A stretch of 64,000 bases of DNA from Coffea arabica (lineage: Eukaryota; Streptophyta; Magnoliopsida; Gentianales; Rubiaceae). Positions 34,607 to 48,200 of this stretch are shown here, piece by piece (positions within the stretch are counted from its first letter, which is position 1; each line of letters begins with the position of its first letter). Both the position numbers and the translations under genes were made by a program. The DNA is taken from assembly GCF_036785885.1 (NCBI RefSeq), contig NC_092312.1:19548001-19612000 (forward strand), given 5' to 3'. The notes beneath the pieces were generated by a model. It worked only from the letters and a program-made list of their open reading frames with translations, was not told the origin of the DNA and did not search any database.

Positions 34607-35560
34607 GGCCTCACGTGTGACGTGAGGGTGGACAAGTTTTAGAAACAATGAATATATTAATAAGGGCATTGGCTAATGTTATATTCAGCATTAGGGGAAG
34701 TGTTGGTGCATCGCGCGAGTGTTTGGTGTTGTGGTTAGAAAGAATTTTTCATTGGATAAATAACAGTACATTCTGAAAAAAAAATAGTCATTAAATATGA
34801 CAAAACTAATAATAGTACATTCTAATTGCAGAACACACTTGTACACTTTGCTTTGTCAATACTTTTACAATTTTACCATTTTCAAAAAGTCCCTATGGAT
34901 ATCAGTTGAAAATCATCCAAAAACAGACATAAGTTGTTTCAAACAAAGAAATATCTTCCAACTGTTAATGGGTACGTATGAATTGCACAACGGTTTAATA
35001 TGCCTTTGTGTTAATTCCACAATAAATGCCACATTTCAATTAAATGTGTCTATAACACCATTTCAGTAATTATACCAACACATAAACTTATATGAGTTGT
35101 ACTCGATGCAAAGGCGGTTGCAAGATAATTTCATATTTCATAAATATCCAGATGTCTACATAAATCAAAGTTTTAAATGTACCAAAATGAGAACATTTTG
35201 ATAAATACACCTAAACACATGCTACTCTCAATTGTATCAAAAGTTAAAAAAAAAAAAAAAAACTACACCACATTTCATATTTTCAAAAAATCACTACAAT
35301 AAAAATGGTCTTTTCTGACATGTTTATAAGGACACTTACTGGTTTGTGTCATTATGACACTTCTACTATAATATTTGTTATCAACTCAATAATATATACT
35401 CTAATTTTTTTATCTGATATAAAAATAATAATGTACCTTTAGATTCATTATCATCACGCTTGAAAATATGTGAGATACACCAAAAAAAAAATTAAAACAG
35501 AAAACGACGTCGTTTGATTTTGGCGGAAGATTCCTTTGCCAAAACACTTAGTGAAATCTC
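34607..35560. other. Spacer, no gene seen
   Basis: AT-rich intergenic DNA. The 90-codon frame at 34797 has no recognisable motif. Confidence 0.4.
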
Positions 35561-35577
35561 AAAACTTCATTTTACCT

Positions 35578-35864
35578 TTATTTTTTTTCACTAACGGCAA
35601 TTTCTAACTTAGCCTAGCCTACTCCTACTCCTAAGGGGGGGAGACTTACTTTTTAAAGGAAGCGACTCTAGGGAGTGGGCCAATTGAGTCGGGGGAATCT
35701 GACGGGGATTTAACCACCATCTAACCAGACAGGTACACCACTCACCCGTATGAATTTAAAACACTCCTCATATTGAGGCATATTGATGGGAGGTAAGGTT
35801 TGAACCCTTGACCTCCCACCCCACTATATACAGTGGTAGCCAACTTCTCTATTGAGAGTTGGTT
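35578..35864 (-). mobile_element. tRNA-derived SINE with 17-bp target duplication
   Basis: On the minus strand it begins near TTAACCAACTCTCAATAGAG. It has an A-box-like TTGGCTACCACTG, a B box GGGTTCAAACC within complementary GGGAGGT arms, and ends in an A-rich tail (GTGAAAAAAAATAAAGG). The flanking duplication AAAACTTCATTTTACCT occurs at 35561-35577 and 35865-35881. It is of the same family as 41497-41772. Confidence 0.82.
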
Positions 35865-36174
35865 AAAACTTCATTTTACCTGCTAGTGAAATTTTGCGTC
35901 TTAAAATCTCTATCACAAATTCTCTCTCTCGGCAAATTATCTCTCAAAACTCTTGGTCAAAATTTTGCTATCCCCGTAGAGTTTTTTCTATTGAATCTCT
36001 TCGCAATCAAACTACCCTTGCTTTCCCAATGAAGGTATGTAATTGCATGATAAATTTTTGACCTAAATTGATTTCTCTCGGCCACTCTCCTCTCCTCTGC
36101 TCCCTACCTCCGCCGTCCCATCGCCCCTACTCCTTCCCTCTCATCATCAGGTTTAGGTTCGTCAAAACCAGAAA

Positions 36175-36500
36175 ATGGAACAATATGACATCGAAGACGA
36201 CAAGTTCGGATTCTCCAAAAATTATTTCTTAGCCGGTGAGAAATCGGGCCACAAGCTCGTAGATATCGATGTCGTCGATGAACAGGTTATAATCTGCAAT
36301 TTTTCTATATGTAAATTTTGGTTGGTGGTTTTCTGCAAAAAAAGTTACCTTTTTGGGCCTTTTCCTTACTGAATAATGCAAGAACTAAGGGTAGCCCTGG
36401 CCAATATTGAGCAAAAACATGAGAAAGAAATTGATGACTTTTGGTTGGATTCAGTGAATGTGGAGAATACTCTTCTAGAGGGGGCATGAAATTCTTTTGA
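36175..36500 (+). pseudogene. ORC2 5' fragment (origin recognition complex subunit 2)
   Basis: Exon 36175-36285 encodes MEQYDIEDDKFGFSKNYFLA and ends DIDVVDEQ before GT. Continuing at 36381, ELRVALANIEQKHEKEIDDF follows as in plant ORC2 N-termini. Two defects are visible. The expected acceptor reads GCAA instead of GCAG in front of GAACTAAGG. After KEI the frame breaks down, and only degenerate similarity to the following ORC2 segment remains. No further ORC2 exons occur downstream. ORC2 is part of the complex that licenses replication origins. I read this as a dead gene fragment; the family match is from memory of plant ORC2. Confidence 0.7.
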
Positions 36501-36599
36501 TTGTGCACTTTGGAGAGTTGTGATATAAAAATTATTTTCTTGTGTTTATCCGATTTTCAACATGTCCCTAATGTCTTTATTTGCTTCTTCGTTTGGCAG

Positions 36600-38778
36600 C
36601 TGGCAAGAATTTTATCAAGATATTGCATTGGAGAGAGCGGGCTGGTATCTTGGAATTTTTGATGGAAGACAACTGGATGCAATGACTGACAACCTTAGTC
36701 CTGATCTTAAGAATTTCAGCAATAGTTTGCCTGTATTTGCTTCAGAATTTCATGACTTTTTACCAGCAAATTGGAGCATCATCAAGGTCACATGGTAATA
36801 GATATTGATAAGATATAGGGAATGAATTCCTTTTGTGCACTTTTACCGAAAGAAATTGTGGTTATTTGTGATCTAATCATTGCACGAAGGTAGGATGCTA
36901 CATTTTGCATTTCATACATGGCATTCTTGACTGGTCTAGAATTGCATACATCCAATTTCAGAGTACTGTAGTAGTAGTATAAAACTTGTGGAGTCAAACT
37001 ATGCAAAAGCATGTTATTGATAAGAAATAGGGAATGATTTCCTTTTGTGCACTTTTAGCAGATAAAATTGTGGTTATTGGTGATCTAATCATTACATAAA
37101 GGTATGATGCTACATTTTGCATTTCATACATAGCACCCTTGACCGGTCTAGAATTGCATACATCCAATTTCAGAGTCGTGGAATAGTATGAAACTTGTGG
37201 AGACAAACTATGCAAAATCATGTATATCAAATGTTTCATTAAATGTTCACTTTATCTTACTTTACTTGGCTATTATCATTGCATGCTTGTGATTGTAGAT
37301 AACTTTTCACTCTATGCTTAGCAAGCTAGAGGTATATGCACATATTAGAAACAACAAATGTAGTCGTAGATTATAACTCCCTTTCATACTGTCTCATTTT
37401 TGCTCTGTTAACTTGGAATATGACTTTAAAGTATAGCTATGATGATAATTTTAGCCCTCCCATCCTCGTCTGCTCTGGTCTCTTCTACCACTCTTTTTTG
37501 TCCCACTTGAAGCATTTGGAACCTTATTTTGTGCTATTCTAAACTTTAGAAGTGAATGCAGGAGAAATACAAAGCCTTTTATTTGAGCAAATCTTCTTCT
37601 CTTGGTTCTCCATTGTCCTGCATGTTTGCCCGGTGTATTTGAATGGTTTCATGGGTATGGTATTGCAGCATGATTTGAAGCATGTGTTGCCTTCATACTG
37701 CATTTATATATCAGGATTTCATTGCTAGGCAGAGTATAGCATTCGTAACTTCCATTGTGTTTAGTAGAGAGGATTTGAGAGCTTTTGAGCAGACGTATGT
37801 GGTTTAGGGCCGAAATTCTAGTTCTAAAGGCCCGTTATCATACTTTTTTCCTTTTATGTTTTCTTTTTTTTTTTTTTGGAAAGGGGGGTTGTTCAGAGGG
37901 ATATCAGTGTTTTACCATGTTCATGTTTACCCAGAAAGAAAAAAATATGTATGTATACATATATTTATTTGCAATTATGCTGATTAGCTCGTTATTTTTC
38001 TGGCCTGTAATTGCAGTATTGTCTATTCACATGGATGAGCAAATGGATGGAAAAACATTGCTTGGAAGTTATGTTTGTACAGAGCAAAGAGCAACCTGGT
38101 GAGTTCAGATGGCAGCCAGGTTCTGTTACACAGGTTTGTTATCCTCTGTGGACTTTAGGGTATTGATCAACTTTACGTTCTTATAAGCTGCACAAAATTG
38201 TTTTCCAGGATATTTGCAATGGATTTTGGGTTGTTGTTGAGGATGTTGACAAAGCGTCTCCTGATGTTCAATCTATCTTGTTGCCTTTACTGGAGGGCGC
38301 AAGTTCATTTATTACTGGCCATGGGGAAGTATGCTCCTTTTCTAGCTTACTTTTGATATTCAAATTGCTCTTTGGAACAGTTTGAAATTTGATGTTGGAT
38401 CTATAGCACTTTTTCCATAGCAATCTATCATAGCTTAGGTTTGGTTGTCTAGCATTGATGACCATTTTTTGCAATTTTTCAACACATGATTGTATTTTTT
38501 AGTTTTATTTTACTGGTCATATGGTTTGTCTATTGGTGATCTACTAGTAGTAACTGGGATAAAGTAGAGAGTCTTGGACATCTATTGCTGGTAGAGTTAA
38601 TTAAATGCTGTCATGCTGGCATATCCTTGTATAACTAAAAGAATTTTGTAACTTATCTCTGTTTGAGGAACTTTATTGAAAAATTTTGGGCATTTGCAGG
38701 CAATAAGGGTGCATAAGGGTTTTCGACTGTTCGCCACTGTGACTAGCTCAAAATTGGACATATCATCAATCATAGAAG
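36600..38778 (+). pseudogene. Midasin (MDN1/REA1) AAA-domain fragment
   Basis: Midasin is the giant AAA ATPase that remodels pre-60S ribosomes. Exon remnants are 38017-38133 (IHMDEQMDGKTLLGSYV, then PGEFRWQPGSVTQ), 38209-38328 (NGFWVVVEDVDKASPDVQ, LLEGASSF) and 38700-38778 (VHKGFRLFATVTSSKLDIS). EDVDKA is the Walker B region. A segment at 36600-36786 (ALERAGWYLGIFDGRQ, LPVFASEFH) may be an earlier midasin exon. The exon with the P-loop is missing. In 38017-38133 a 7-bp tandem duplication (AGAGCAA at 38081 and 38088) shifts the frame and brings TGA. Nothing of the remaining several thousand residues follows. It is in the same orientation as the ORC2 piece. Confidence 0.75.
36803..37222. repeat. 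Tandem duplication, 211-bp unit
   Basis: Two adjacent units start TATTGATAAGAWATAGGGAA and share long stretches such as CTAGAATTGCATACATCCAA. They lie inside the midasin-like pseudogene, after its first segment. Confidence 0.85.
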
Positions 38779-38785
38779 GTTCACG

Positions 38786-39015
38786 TTGCTCCTTTTCATT
38801 TTTAAGAAGTTGCTAGTGATCTCTCTCTCTCTCTCTATCTCCCTCTCCCTCTTCCCTCTCTTTCTCTCTGAAGTGAAGCTTTTCAGTTTCCCTTGTCATG
38901 GAATTATGTGCTCATGTGTTATGCTCATTTTCATTTTTGAAGAAGTTGCTTGTGATCTCTGTCTCTCTGTTTCTCTCTCTCTCTTCCCCCCCTCTCTTTC
39001 TTTCTGAAGTGAAAG
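38786..39015. repeat. Tandem duplication with CT-rich tracts, about 137-bp period
   Basis: Each unit has TTTTCATTTTTRAAGAAGTT, then a CTCTCT tract, then CTTTCTNTCTGAAGTGAA. The last midasin-like exon ends at its left border. Confidence 0.75.
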
Positions 39016-41477
39016 TAGAATGGTCTTTGTTTGTGATACAAACATTGTTATTTCACATGGTAGGTTGTTATAACCTTAGCTGAGCTTTTATGCGATCAAT
39101 TGAAAGCCCAACAGAAGTTTACATCCAGGAGTTTGCATAAGCACCAACAACCATTTATACTTGATCAATGGATGATTTAATAGCATTTTTGGATCAACAT
39201 CACCTGAAGAACAGTGATTCTTTTATCTGTGTTCTTGTCCACCATATTGATGGGCCTGGGTTGCGTGATCCTGACAAAAACTTGAATATTTCATAATTGG
39301 TTGGGTGCAACTTAGTATGCCTCTCAAATTGAAAATGCACTTTTGAAGTGTGAAAGGGTCTATGCAAGTCCTCCATGTTCAATTCCCTAGGAAACTGGGT
39401 AGTAGGTCCTTACCATGTCCCAAAATGCTTGCTTTCTTCTCTAGTTACCATACCATGTGCTGGTCTTACATTGTGGCTTTTCTAAAATTTTATTGCTAGC
39501 TATGATGATCTAATGATCCCCACAAACTTTGTGCACAGGTGGAACTAGCTGAAGATTGATAGGGACTTTGTGGTTATGACTGAAGGCTCTTATTTCATTG
39601 GAAAGTTTGGAAACTACTGCAAGTTCTTTCAACTTGTTAGGGATGAGAATCTTTTAGTTTGTGCACAAGAGTCTTTCAAGTTTGTGCATATGAGAATCTT
39701 TTAGTATTTGTTTGGGATTTTAGTACTTGCTATGTTAGTACTTGTTACCGACTTTTAGTTCAACAAATTATATTTGAGCATTGACTTTTACTTTTAAATT
39801 ACTATATGCATTCTGCTCTTTGGGATAATTTTACAAGTCCTTTGGGTTTGTAATTGACGGAATGTACAGCAGGGAGCACTATCTGTAGGTTGCTTCTATA
39901 TTAAAAAAAAAAAAAAATTCCTGGCAATTAAAAGTGTCGGTATAGCTCAGCTTCTAAAGCAATATTCCTAATGTGGTACTACAACTATCTTGACATTTTC
40001 GATTACCAAAAAAAAGGATTTTGATTGGCAGATGGGACGTTATAACAACATAATTTTCCTGACACATTTGAATGCTACGAGCCTATCCCCACATTGGAAG
40101 AAACAACACTTGTCCGAGATGTGGGGAAAGGTAAAGTGTCAGTTTAGATTATCTATACTAACACCTTTAAATGCCGTTAAAGGTCATTTTTGTTATCGTG
40201 AACCCCTATTCATGCAGATAAAATTCAAAACTCCCTTTAACCATAACTCAATCTTATATGGTATAAGGATATTAATACTAAAATTAGGGGTAGGTGAAGT
40301 ATTTTGTTATGTATTATTATATGTATTGTAACAAATGCAATATTATTATGTGAAGAAACCAATAGAGCACAATGAATTGAATAATGTCAAATTTGATTTT
40401 AACTTTGAAAAATATATATCTTCCTACACCCAAGAAAGCGATTAATGATGGATTAAAGTCAAATAAGGCATTCTTTAGACTAAGGAGTTAATCCAATCAT
40501 GTCTAGACTGAGGAATTAATCATGGCGCTTAATCCATTTCCAATGATAGAATATATCTTCCTTCACCTAAGAAAGGTTTAACGATGGATTGAAGTCAAAT
40601 AAGGCATACCTGAGATCCAGGAATTCAATCATGTCTATTATTCTGATCATAGCATCTATGACATGAATGCAACTACTACTACATTGAAGGGAAAAATGAA
40701 CCTCCCTTTCTTCCCATACAAACTCCAGTAATTACAATGTTCCGTAAGTGTAATTTTCATTTTTCCATTCAGTTAAAAAAAAAAAAGACAAACCAAAATC
40801 AATTTCGTTTTCAAGCCTATGAAATGCTCAATTTGATAACGGGCAAAGAGAGAAGCACCATGATTCAAGATACAGTCCTAGGCGGAGAACGTATTGACAA
40901 TATTTTACAAACATAGAAAAATTCTAATCCATTTATATACAAAAAAAATGGTCCCCAGAATCAAACCCAATTAAGAATGTAAAACTAATTCTACTTCAAA
41001 CAGAACATTAACCCAAAAAAGAAAAATCAAATCACATCCCATAACCAAGTGAAATACCTCCAAATAATTAAGTTTCATGTATGACAAGAAGGATGTATCA
41101 AGAGACTATAGAAGAGATAAAAGAACAATAATGCCCACCAAATCAAATGAACTGAGTCCCATCAATTGATCCAAGGGGAAAAGCCCTAAATATTAAATCA
41201 AAACATTGGAAATCAAGCTGTGGCTGGGAGAAAATTTAATTTGTATCTTTGATTTCAAAATTGCGAGTCTTAGACTCCTGCGTTAGTTCACAATTCAAAA
41301 ATAGGCACGAGGGTCAAATGATAAAATCAAACAGCCATAAGTGCCACCTCCTGCACATATCCACACACATATCCACACAATCAGCAGGTTACCATTTCGA
41401 ATTGAAATTCCAAGTTAACCCACCTACTGAACGTGTTAATAGGAGACCAAAACCCTGTTCATAACTTCGTTCACACT
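39016..41477. other. Spacer with an imperfect duplication, no gene seen
   Basis: Two related segments at about 40415-40510 and 40550-40645 share GATGGATTRAAGTCAAATAA. Other than short poly(A/T) runs nothing else stands out. Confidence 0.45.
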
Positions 41478-41492
41478 TTGATTTTGTTAGGA

Positions 41493-41496
<4 letters not shown>

Positions 41497-41529
<33 letters not shown>

Positions 41530-41772
41530 GGTCGGAGACGATAAATCTAATCTATTCTATACTAAGAGGAAGGGAGCGGGTCTAAAGAGACCCAAGAATA
41601 AATCGAAGGGGACTAAACCACCACCAGGCCAGACGGGTACACAACACACCCGCCTGAATTTTTTGAAGACAAGCCACTGAAATGTGACATTTTTTTGGTG
41701 GGAGGCAAAGTTCGAACCCTTGCCTCCCACCCCACCAAAGAGATGGTGGCCACTGAGCCAAAGGCCTAGTGG
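41497..41772 (-). mobile_element. tRNA-derived SINE with 19-bp target duplication
   Basis: On the minus strand it starts CACTAGGCCTTTGGCTCAGT, with an A box GGCTCAGTGG and B box GGTTCGAAC, typical of an RNA polymerase III internal promoter. It ends TTAGTATAGAATAGATTAGA, then CGTCTCCGACC, then poly(A). The duplication TTGATTTTGTTAGGATATA occurs at 41478-41496 and 41773-41791. This is the best-preserved copy in the window. Confidence 0.92.
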
Positions 41773-42249
41773 TTGATTTTGTTAGGATATACTACTCACT
41801 CCCACTTTTGTATGTACAGGTACAAGATATATATATATATATAACAAATCGTTAATTAATTACCGTACGCGTTGACTTCTGGACAAGAGGGTCTCCAAGG
41901 GTGTCAGATAAATAAAAATCTCAAAGTAGTGCAGCAGCTCTACTTGAGACTAACAGAGACCTCCTAAAAAAGGAGAGAGAAAGATCAGGTTTCTTGTGCA
42001 CCGATATTGAGAATGACATTGCATTTGCACCATGAAGATCCACTATACAAAGTAATCATATTCCATCAACAAAGACAAAAAATCTCTGTACAGCATTCCT
42101 CATGCCATGATCTGGCAACTGCTTAACTTCTATCGATTTTGCTGAGAAACAACTTGCCTACGAAAGAGTCGGAGCCTCACCAGCAAACTCGTTATCCAAC
42201 CATTCCGCTGCGACTCCATGATGTAAAACAATAGTTGCAAAGAGAGGCC

Positions 42250-45200
42250 TCAACTAATAAGTTTCCTTAGCCTCTTTTCAGCCAGATTAGCTGCCTTATT
42301 TTGCGGTTCCAGTACAAGAGCATGCTTGAAATCTTCAGCCCCAAACAGAAGAGAGAAGAAATAAGATTGTTAAGTAATCTGGTCCATGGTTCCTTACAAC
42401 ACAGTATTTTTTTTTTTTCTTTTTTCAAAGGCAACTTAGAACATATAGTTATGGAACCTAAATCCCACCAACACATTCCAGTCTGTGCCAGCATGCATGT
42501 TGGATTAACTGTAGGCTAAATTACTTAAAAACTCAGTGGTACATCAAATCTGCTAGTTACCTTATCCATTTATGGTTTCCAAACTAACATTTTGGCCCCC
42601 TTGTATTTTGGCCTTACGTTAACTGAAAAGTTTTTCTGTTAATAGTTTAAGAATCAAAATATTAAAAACCAGAAAATCATATGATTGTTCTATAGTCAAA
42701 TCTCTTTTCAGTAACAGCAATTCCTTAGTTTCATTTTTCTTTTCTACCCATTTTCTCTTTTATCCCGTCTGCAGATATACAGCCATGTCAGAAATGTCAT
42801 TGCAGCCTATCCATTGAGTACACTTTTATTAGTGATCAATGCATTAATCAGTTTTATCTATAAATATTTCGATTGCTCAAGAAACAAACTTCTTGACAGT
42901 ACAGATATTAGGCAAACAATTTTAGACAGGCAACTCCAAAAGAAAGTATAGTCTCACCTAGAAGAGCTTCTTTATAGCAAAGAAGTGATTCCCTAGCTGT
43001 TCCTCGTCTTAAATACGCCTTCACATTCTGCGTAATGAGACAGAAAGCATTAATACTAGAATTTAGATATTCTTATGGTCTTGGTGACATTAACCCCCAT
43101 GTGCGAACAAATAAAAAATTGAAAACCTGGCACAGCCAATTCAGCAGACTTTGGCCACGCCAAGGTCTAAGAATAGCTACAATTCATAAAAGTCTATTTA
43201 CACCTGCAACTAGTCTACACGTTAGAATAACCAGACCAATAAACCCTACACTAGTACAACATAAGCTAGCAGCTAAACTTCAAAATCATGTCAACACATG
43301 GAGACAAAAAAAAATCTGTTTATTTAGTGCATTCTTGAAACCCCAGAGAATCAGTCTAGTTCACAAGATATGGCCAAGCAAATCAGCATGATAGTACAAT
43401 TTCTTACTTTATACTGCTCAAACAAAAATAATTTTTGTCAGCCTAAATTACTAAGAACAGAGCCGATAATTGAGAAAATATATTGAAAGAATTTACCAAA
43501 AACAGACATAGACACTAGAGAGTATATTTTGCGAGCTCAGCCACTTTCAGCAATGGCCTACACTAGTAGGACAATAGCAAGGAAGACTATACAAAGCAAA
43601 AGCAACTCTCAAAGCTCATCACGTGAGACTGCATCTTGTGCAACTCTCTTTCTCGCTTTAGTTTCATATAACTGGTAGTTACTTATATGAGTCCTCACCC
43701 TATGCTGTCCTCCTTGAGATATGAAGGGCAAACACTAAACAGTAGCACCTTTACAATAACATGGTACAACAAACTAATAAGTTCTTTTCACCTTCTTATC
43801 AAGAGATATTGCGCTAGTGCAGTCCTCCTCAGCCTGTTGAAAGCTGCAAGAGATCAATCATTTCAATTAATATAAAATCAAGAACTAAAACAGTAACTAC
43901 CAGAAAACATTATCCAGAGGATAAATCCTACCATCCTAATTCCAGAAATGCAGCTGCCCTATTGCAATAGTAAGTAGCAATTTTATCATTCAACCCAATT
44001 GCTTCGGTGTAGTAGCTTACAGCTTTATTCCACTGCTTTCCCTTATATGCCGCATTTCCCTGCAGCACAATTAATCAGCACTTCTCACAAAGACAAAGAC
44101 AAGAATAGGACGAGGCTATCATGACACAACAGATGAACTTCAGGAAATCAAAAGAACAACTTTAAGAAGGCTCAACTAATAATGGAATAATGTTGAACAC
44201 TATTTAGAATACTCAAACATAGACACCATCACCGAATTCTTCTATCAAGGTCAACAGTCCTCTAATCAGGTCCCATTATAAGATGTTACCCTGAAATCTA
44301 AAAGTGGCAAAACATGGAGGGACAGTTTGTTGCAGGAATATTTTTCTGCTTACAAAAGTGACCAGGAATCCTTCCTCTCCTCCTTCATGTGTCCAAGAGA
44401 AATTCCCTTTAACTGAGATTAATTGCTAAAGTTACAAACAGCCTCAGCATTCTACTGACAGAAATTTCACAAAAGAGCCTCAGCATTCAACCAGTTCTAA
44501 AGTAATGCATAACTCTGGACAACAAAGTCCAAGTTACAATGTGAGTCTACCTCAAAAAGACAAAGATCATACCTAAAATGGGAACTTAAAAACTCAGCAG
44601 CCAATGTAACACAAAGATTCTATTTAAGTTAGACTACAAAACAAGAGTACCCCATGAAATCAATAGATCCTTTAACTCAAAATTAAAACCTCAAACATAA
44701 ACTTCACATTACACCTATTCATTTCCCATTCTATCCTTGATTGACATCAAAGTTCCAACAATGGCAGCAATATTCCACAGCTTCCATTAGAAAGAAAGCA
44801 TTTGAGATATCAATGGAAGAAAAGATAACGGTACAGCTCCAACAGAAGTATACCTTTTCCTTCAATAGTTCAGATGTTTCCATGTTGCCATTGATATCAG
44901 GCAGCGGTGGAGAATTTGAAACAGTACTAACTTCATCTTGAAGAGAAGAATACATATCGACAATGGTATCAAGCAGAAATTTGTCTGCTCCATGGGATGC
45001 AATAAATGACACAGATACTGGATAATCATCATGCTCCCCAAAAGGAACAGAGACCTGGATATTTACAAATAAGATAGAATAAAAAACCAATAAAATGGCA
45101 AGGAACTGAATTGAGAACACTAAAATCTGCAAGACATGTATACCTGACAGCAGCCAGACATACTCGCAATGCTTGATAAAGCAAATGTTCTATCCAGGAA

Positions 45201-48200
45201 CTCAGAAAATGCACCTTTCTTTATGTTAAGTTTCAACGGCGGGTCTGCAACTGTTGGAATTACTAATATGCCGTCATCCTAAAGATAAAAATACAAAAAA
45301 AAAAGAGAGACAGAGAAAAGGTAAATAAAACACATACTACAGAAGAGAGGAGGCAAAAACAAGGTCAAATATACAAGTAAAAAATAACAAATTTCAGAAG
45401 AAACCAAAAAAGTGAAGGTCAAAACCATTCAAAACATTTGATGTTGTCTTCAATTTAAAAAGAAGGTCAAAATTCCATGTTCTCTCTCTTTTGACTGTTT
45501 GCCGACAATAAAGACAAACTTGCCCAAGCCACGATATCCAATAGGAGAATTCTTCAAAAGCACGTGAACACTAGAATTATACAACTCCATAGAATAGGCA
45601 TACCACAATAATACAATTGAACATGATACAGTATTAGCTAAAGGTTCTTCCTACTGCCCAACCCCCAGCCTTCTCCCCAAAGAACAAGGCTGCCGAAAAA
45701 GAGTAGTAAGTAATGACAGCAGTATTTGGAGACAACATTTAGAATACCTTCAAAAGAGCTTGAAGAGCAGTTCGCATTTCACTCCTTATTTTGTAAAGAA
45801 TTTTGATGTTCTCAGGTGTAGTATTAATTGCTGCTAGAACACCATCAGAGACACGAGGTCCCAATCTGGGTTTAACTGAAACAAACCATTCCTCATGATT
45901 TGTCCTAAACTCGTATCTGTGCAGCAGTAAAATAACAGATGTCAACCAGGATAGAATCAAAGCCTCCAAAGTCAAGTTACCATCAAATGTGTGAAGCTAT
46001 GTTACACAGGACTTCTAAGAGCAAAAATGAAAATGTCTTCCCACTACATGAGTCACAACAGTCCTTCAAGTGGCCAAATTAGTAACTACATAGAAGACAA
46101 TTTCTTTGGTTCCACTACTGAAGAATGTCCTTCAGATAAGCATTTTAACTAACATGCAGACATTCAAGCTTTATATTGTTGTAATAAAGTTTGAGAAAGG
46201 AAAAATTAAAGTAGAAATTTCCATTAAAACATCCTCTTGATATGTTGGATACATAAGTAAGTTTATAAAGGACTTCCATTTTCCCAAAGTTAAAAACATG
46301 ACATGTAAAAGATACTTTGCATTTATTGCCATCTCTTCCATTAGAACTATAAACTTCCAACGCTTCAAGTTCAAACTATTAAATAAAAACCATTCAAACA
46401 GAGTTCTGAAGTACCTCTGCAGTATAGACATGACAGAAGCAAGAGCTTTCACATTAGATATCAAGGTCTGGTTTTTCAATTCTTCATGAAATCCTTTTAA
46501 ACTGGGCACATTTGAAGAAATATACTGCCCAAATTTTATATGGTTCGCTGTTTGGTCTGCACCATCAATGAAAGTTAGAGAGTATATATCTTAGTAAAAA
46601 TGTCAGTTGCTCTGGCAAAAGTACTCCAATCCAATAATGAAAACCACTGATACGGTATCATGCAAGACAATACCAATAATCAACCATCATTAGGAGAAAT
46701 TGCAAGTCAACTTTCACATGGGAAAGAGAGGCGCAACTTACAGCCAGATAATTTCCCTGTGACTCGCTTGAAAACATCTATAGTCTTCCACTTGGGAACT
46801 TTAGAAAGCTGAAAGAGATCATCAGCTATCAAAAGGCGCCTTGTCTTTCGAGTTTCCAATGGATTTAACTGAAGCAGAACATGTCCAACATGACGCAACG
46901 TAGAGGGGTCACGGGCAAACCACCCTATAAAAGTATTAAGCAGATGATAAAAAAAAAAGCCATATAAGAACACCAATAAAATGAAAAGGATCCATAACAA
47001 TCAAGCCAAAACAACAATTTTTGCAATGCATGTACTAGTTCATTATCTAGTTTTTGGAAGGTAGGAGACTGGACATTGCGAGATGATAGTGATATACATA
47101 TGCAACAGTTGAGCATTTGATGTTATTCCCAGTACTAGCTGCTCATTGATATTGACCATTGACACATGATATCATTTCAAGTCCTAACCACCCTTTGAAA
47201 TAGACCATCAAATCCATCGCAGATAGTCACCAATATTTAACAGCCAAATGTCAAATGAGCTGTCAGTTTGGAACCAAACTCAAAGAGTTTTAAGATGAGC
47301 AGAGTTCAATTGGCTAATCAATGAAGTAACTAGATGACCAGTATTACATACCAACAGTGTCTAAACTTTGAGAATTTGGTAGAACACCAACTAGAGATAC
47401 AATCCCGTGCGACGGTCTAAATCCAAGTATACCACAAAATGACGCTGGAATTCTTATACATCCAATTGTATCAGTACCTGCATCGCTTGAAATATGTCAG
47501 GTTACAGGGTCAGATATGAATTCACTTTTCAAGTGTTTACAGAAAAATACAGTCGTCATTTGTGACATACAAAACAAATGGATTCAGTAAAAATTGAAAG
47601 AAGTTCTAAACCAATAGCACTTTCATATACAAAAGTTACAGGTTCCACAGATGAAGGTCAACAAAGCAAAAAGAACCCAACTCCATAAATCTTATGAAAA
47701 TAGTGAGACACAAATGTTGTAAAACTCAGGCTTAAAGTCACTCCAGAAACCTTATCAAAATAATGAACCAATAGAGCAACAATGTGACTCGTGTTTATTT
47801 ACAGGAACATCAATCCACGATTCCATGTGAGCAGAATGCGTACCGATAGCAAAATCCACAAGCTTGGCAGCAACAGCAACAGCTGAACCACTACTTGAAC
47901 CCCCAGGTATATGGGATGGCAAGTTTGGATTAGTTGGAGTTCCATAATGAGAATTTTCCCCTGTTATCCTGACACCACAATCCACAAAAATATTGATAGA
48001 TAAGCATATGAATGACTTTTCAAATACCATAGTCCCGTCAAATCAAATATTTTCCCTGGAGTCCAAACAAATAAAAGTTAATATCTTGCCTATAAATTAT
48101 GCAGAACTCTGCTTAACTATGACAGACGAATCAAAATTTATAAGTTGGCTCTAACTATTAGTGATCATTTCTACGTACAGACGTATCTTAACAATAGAAT

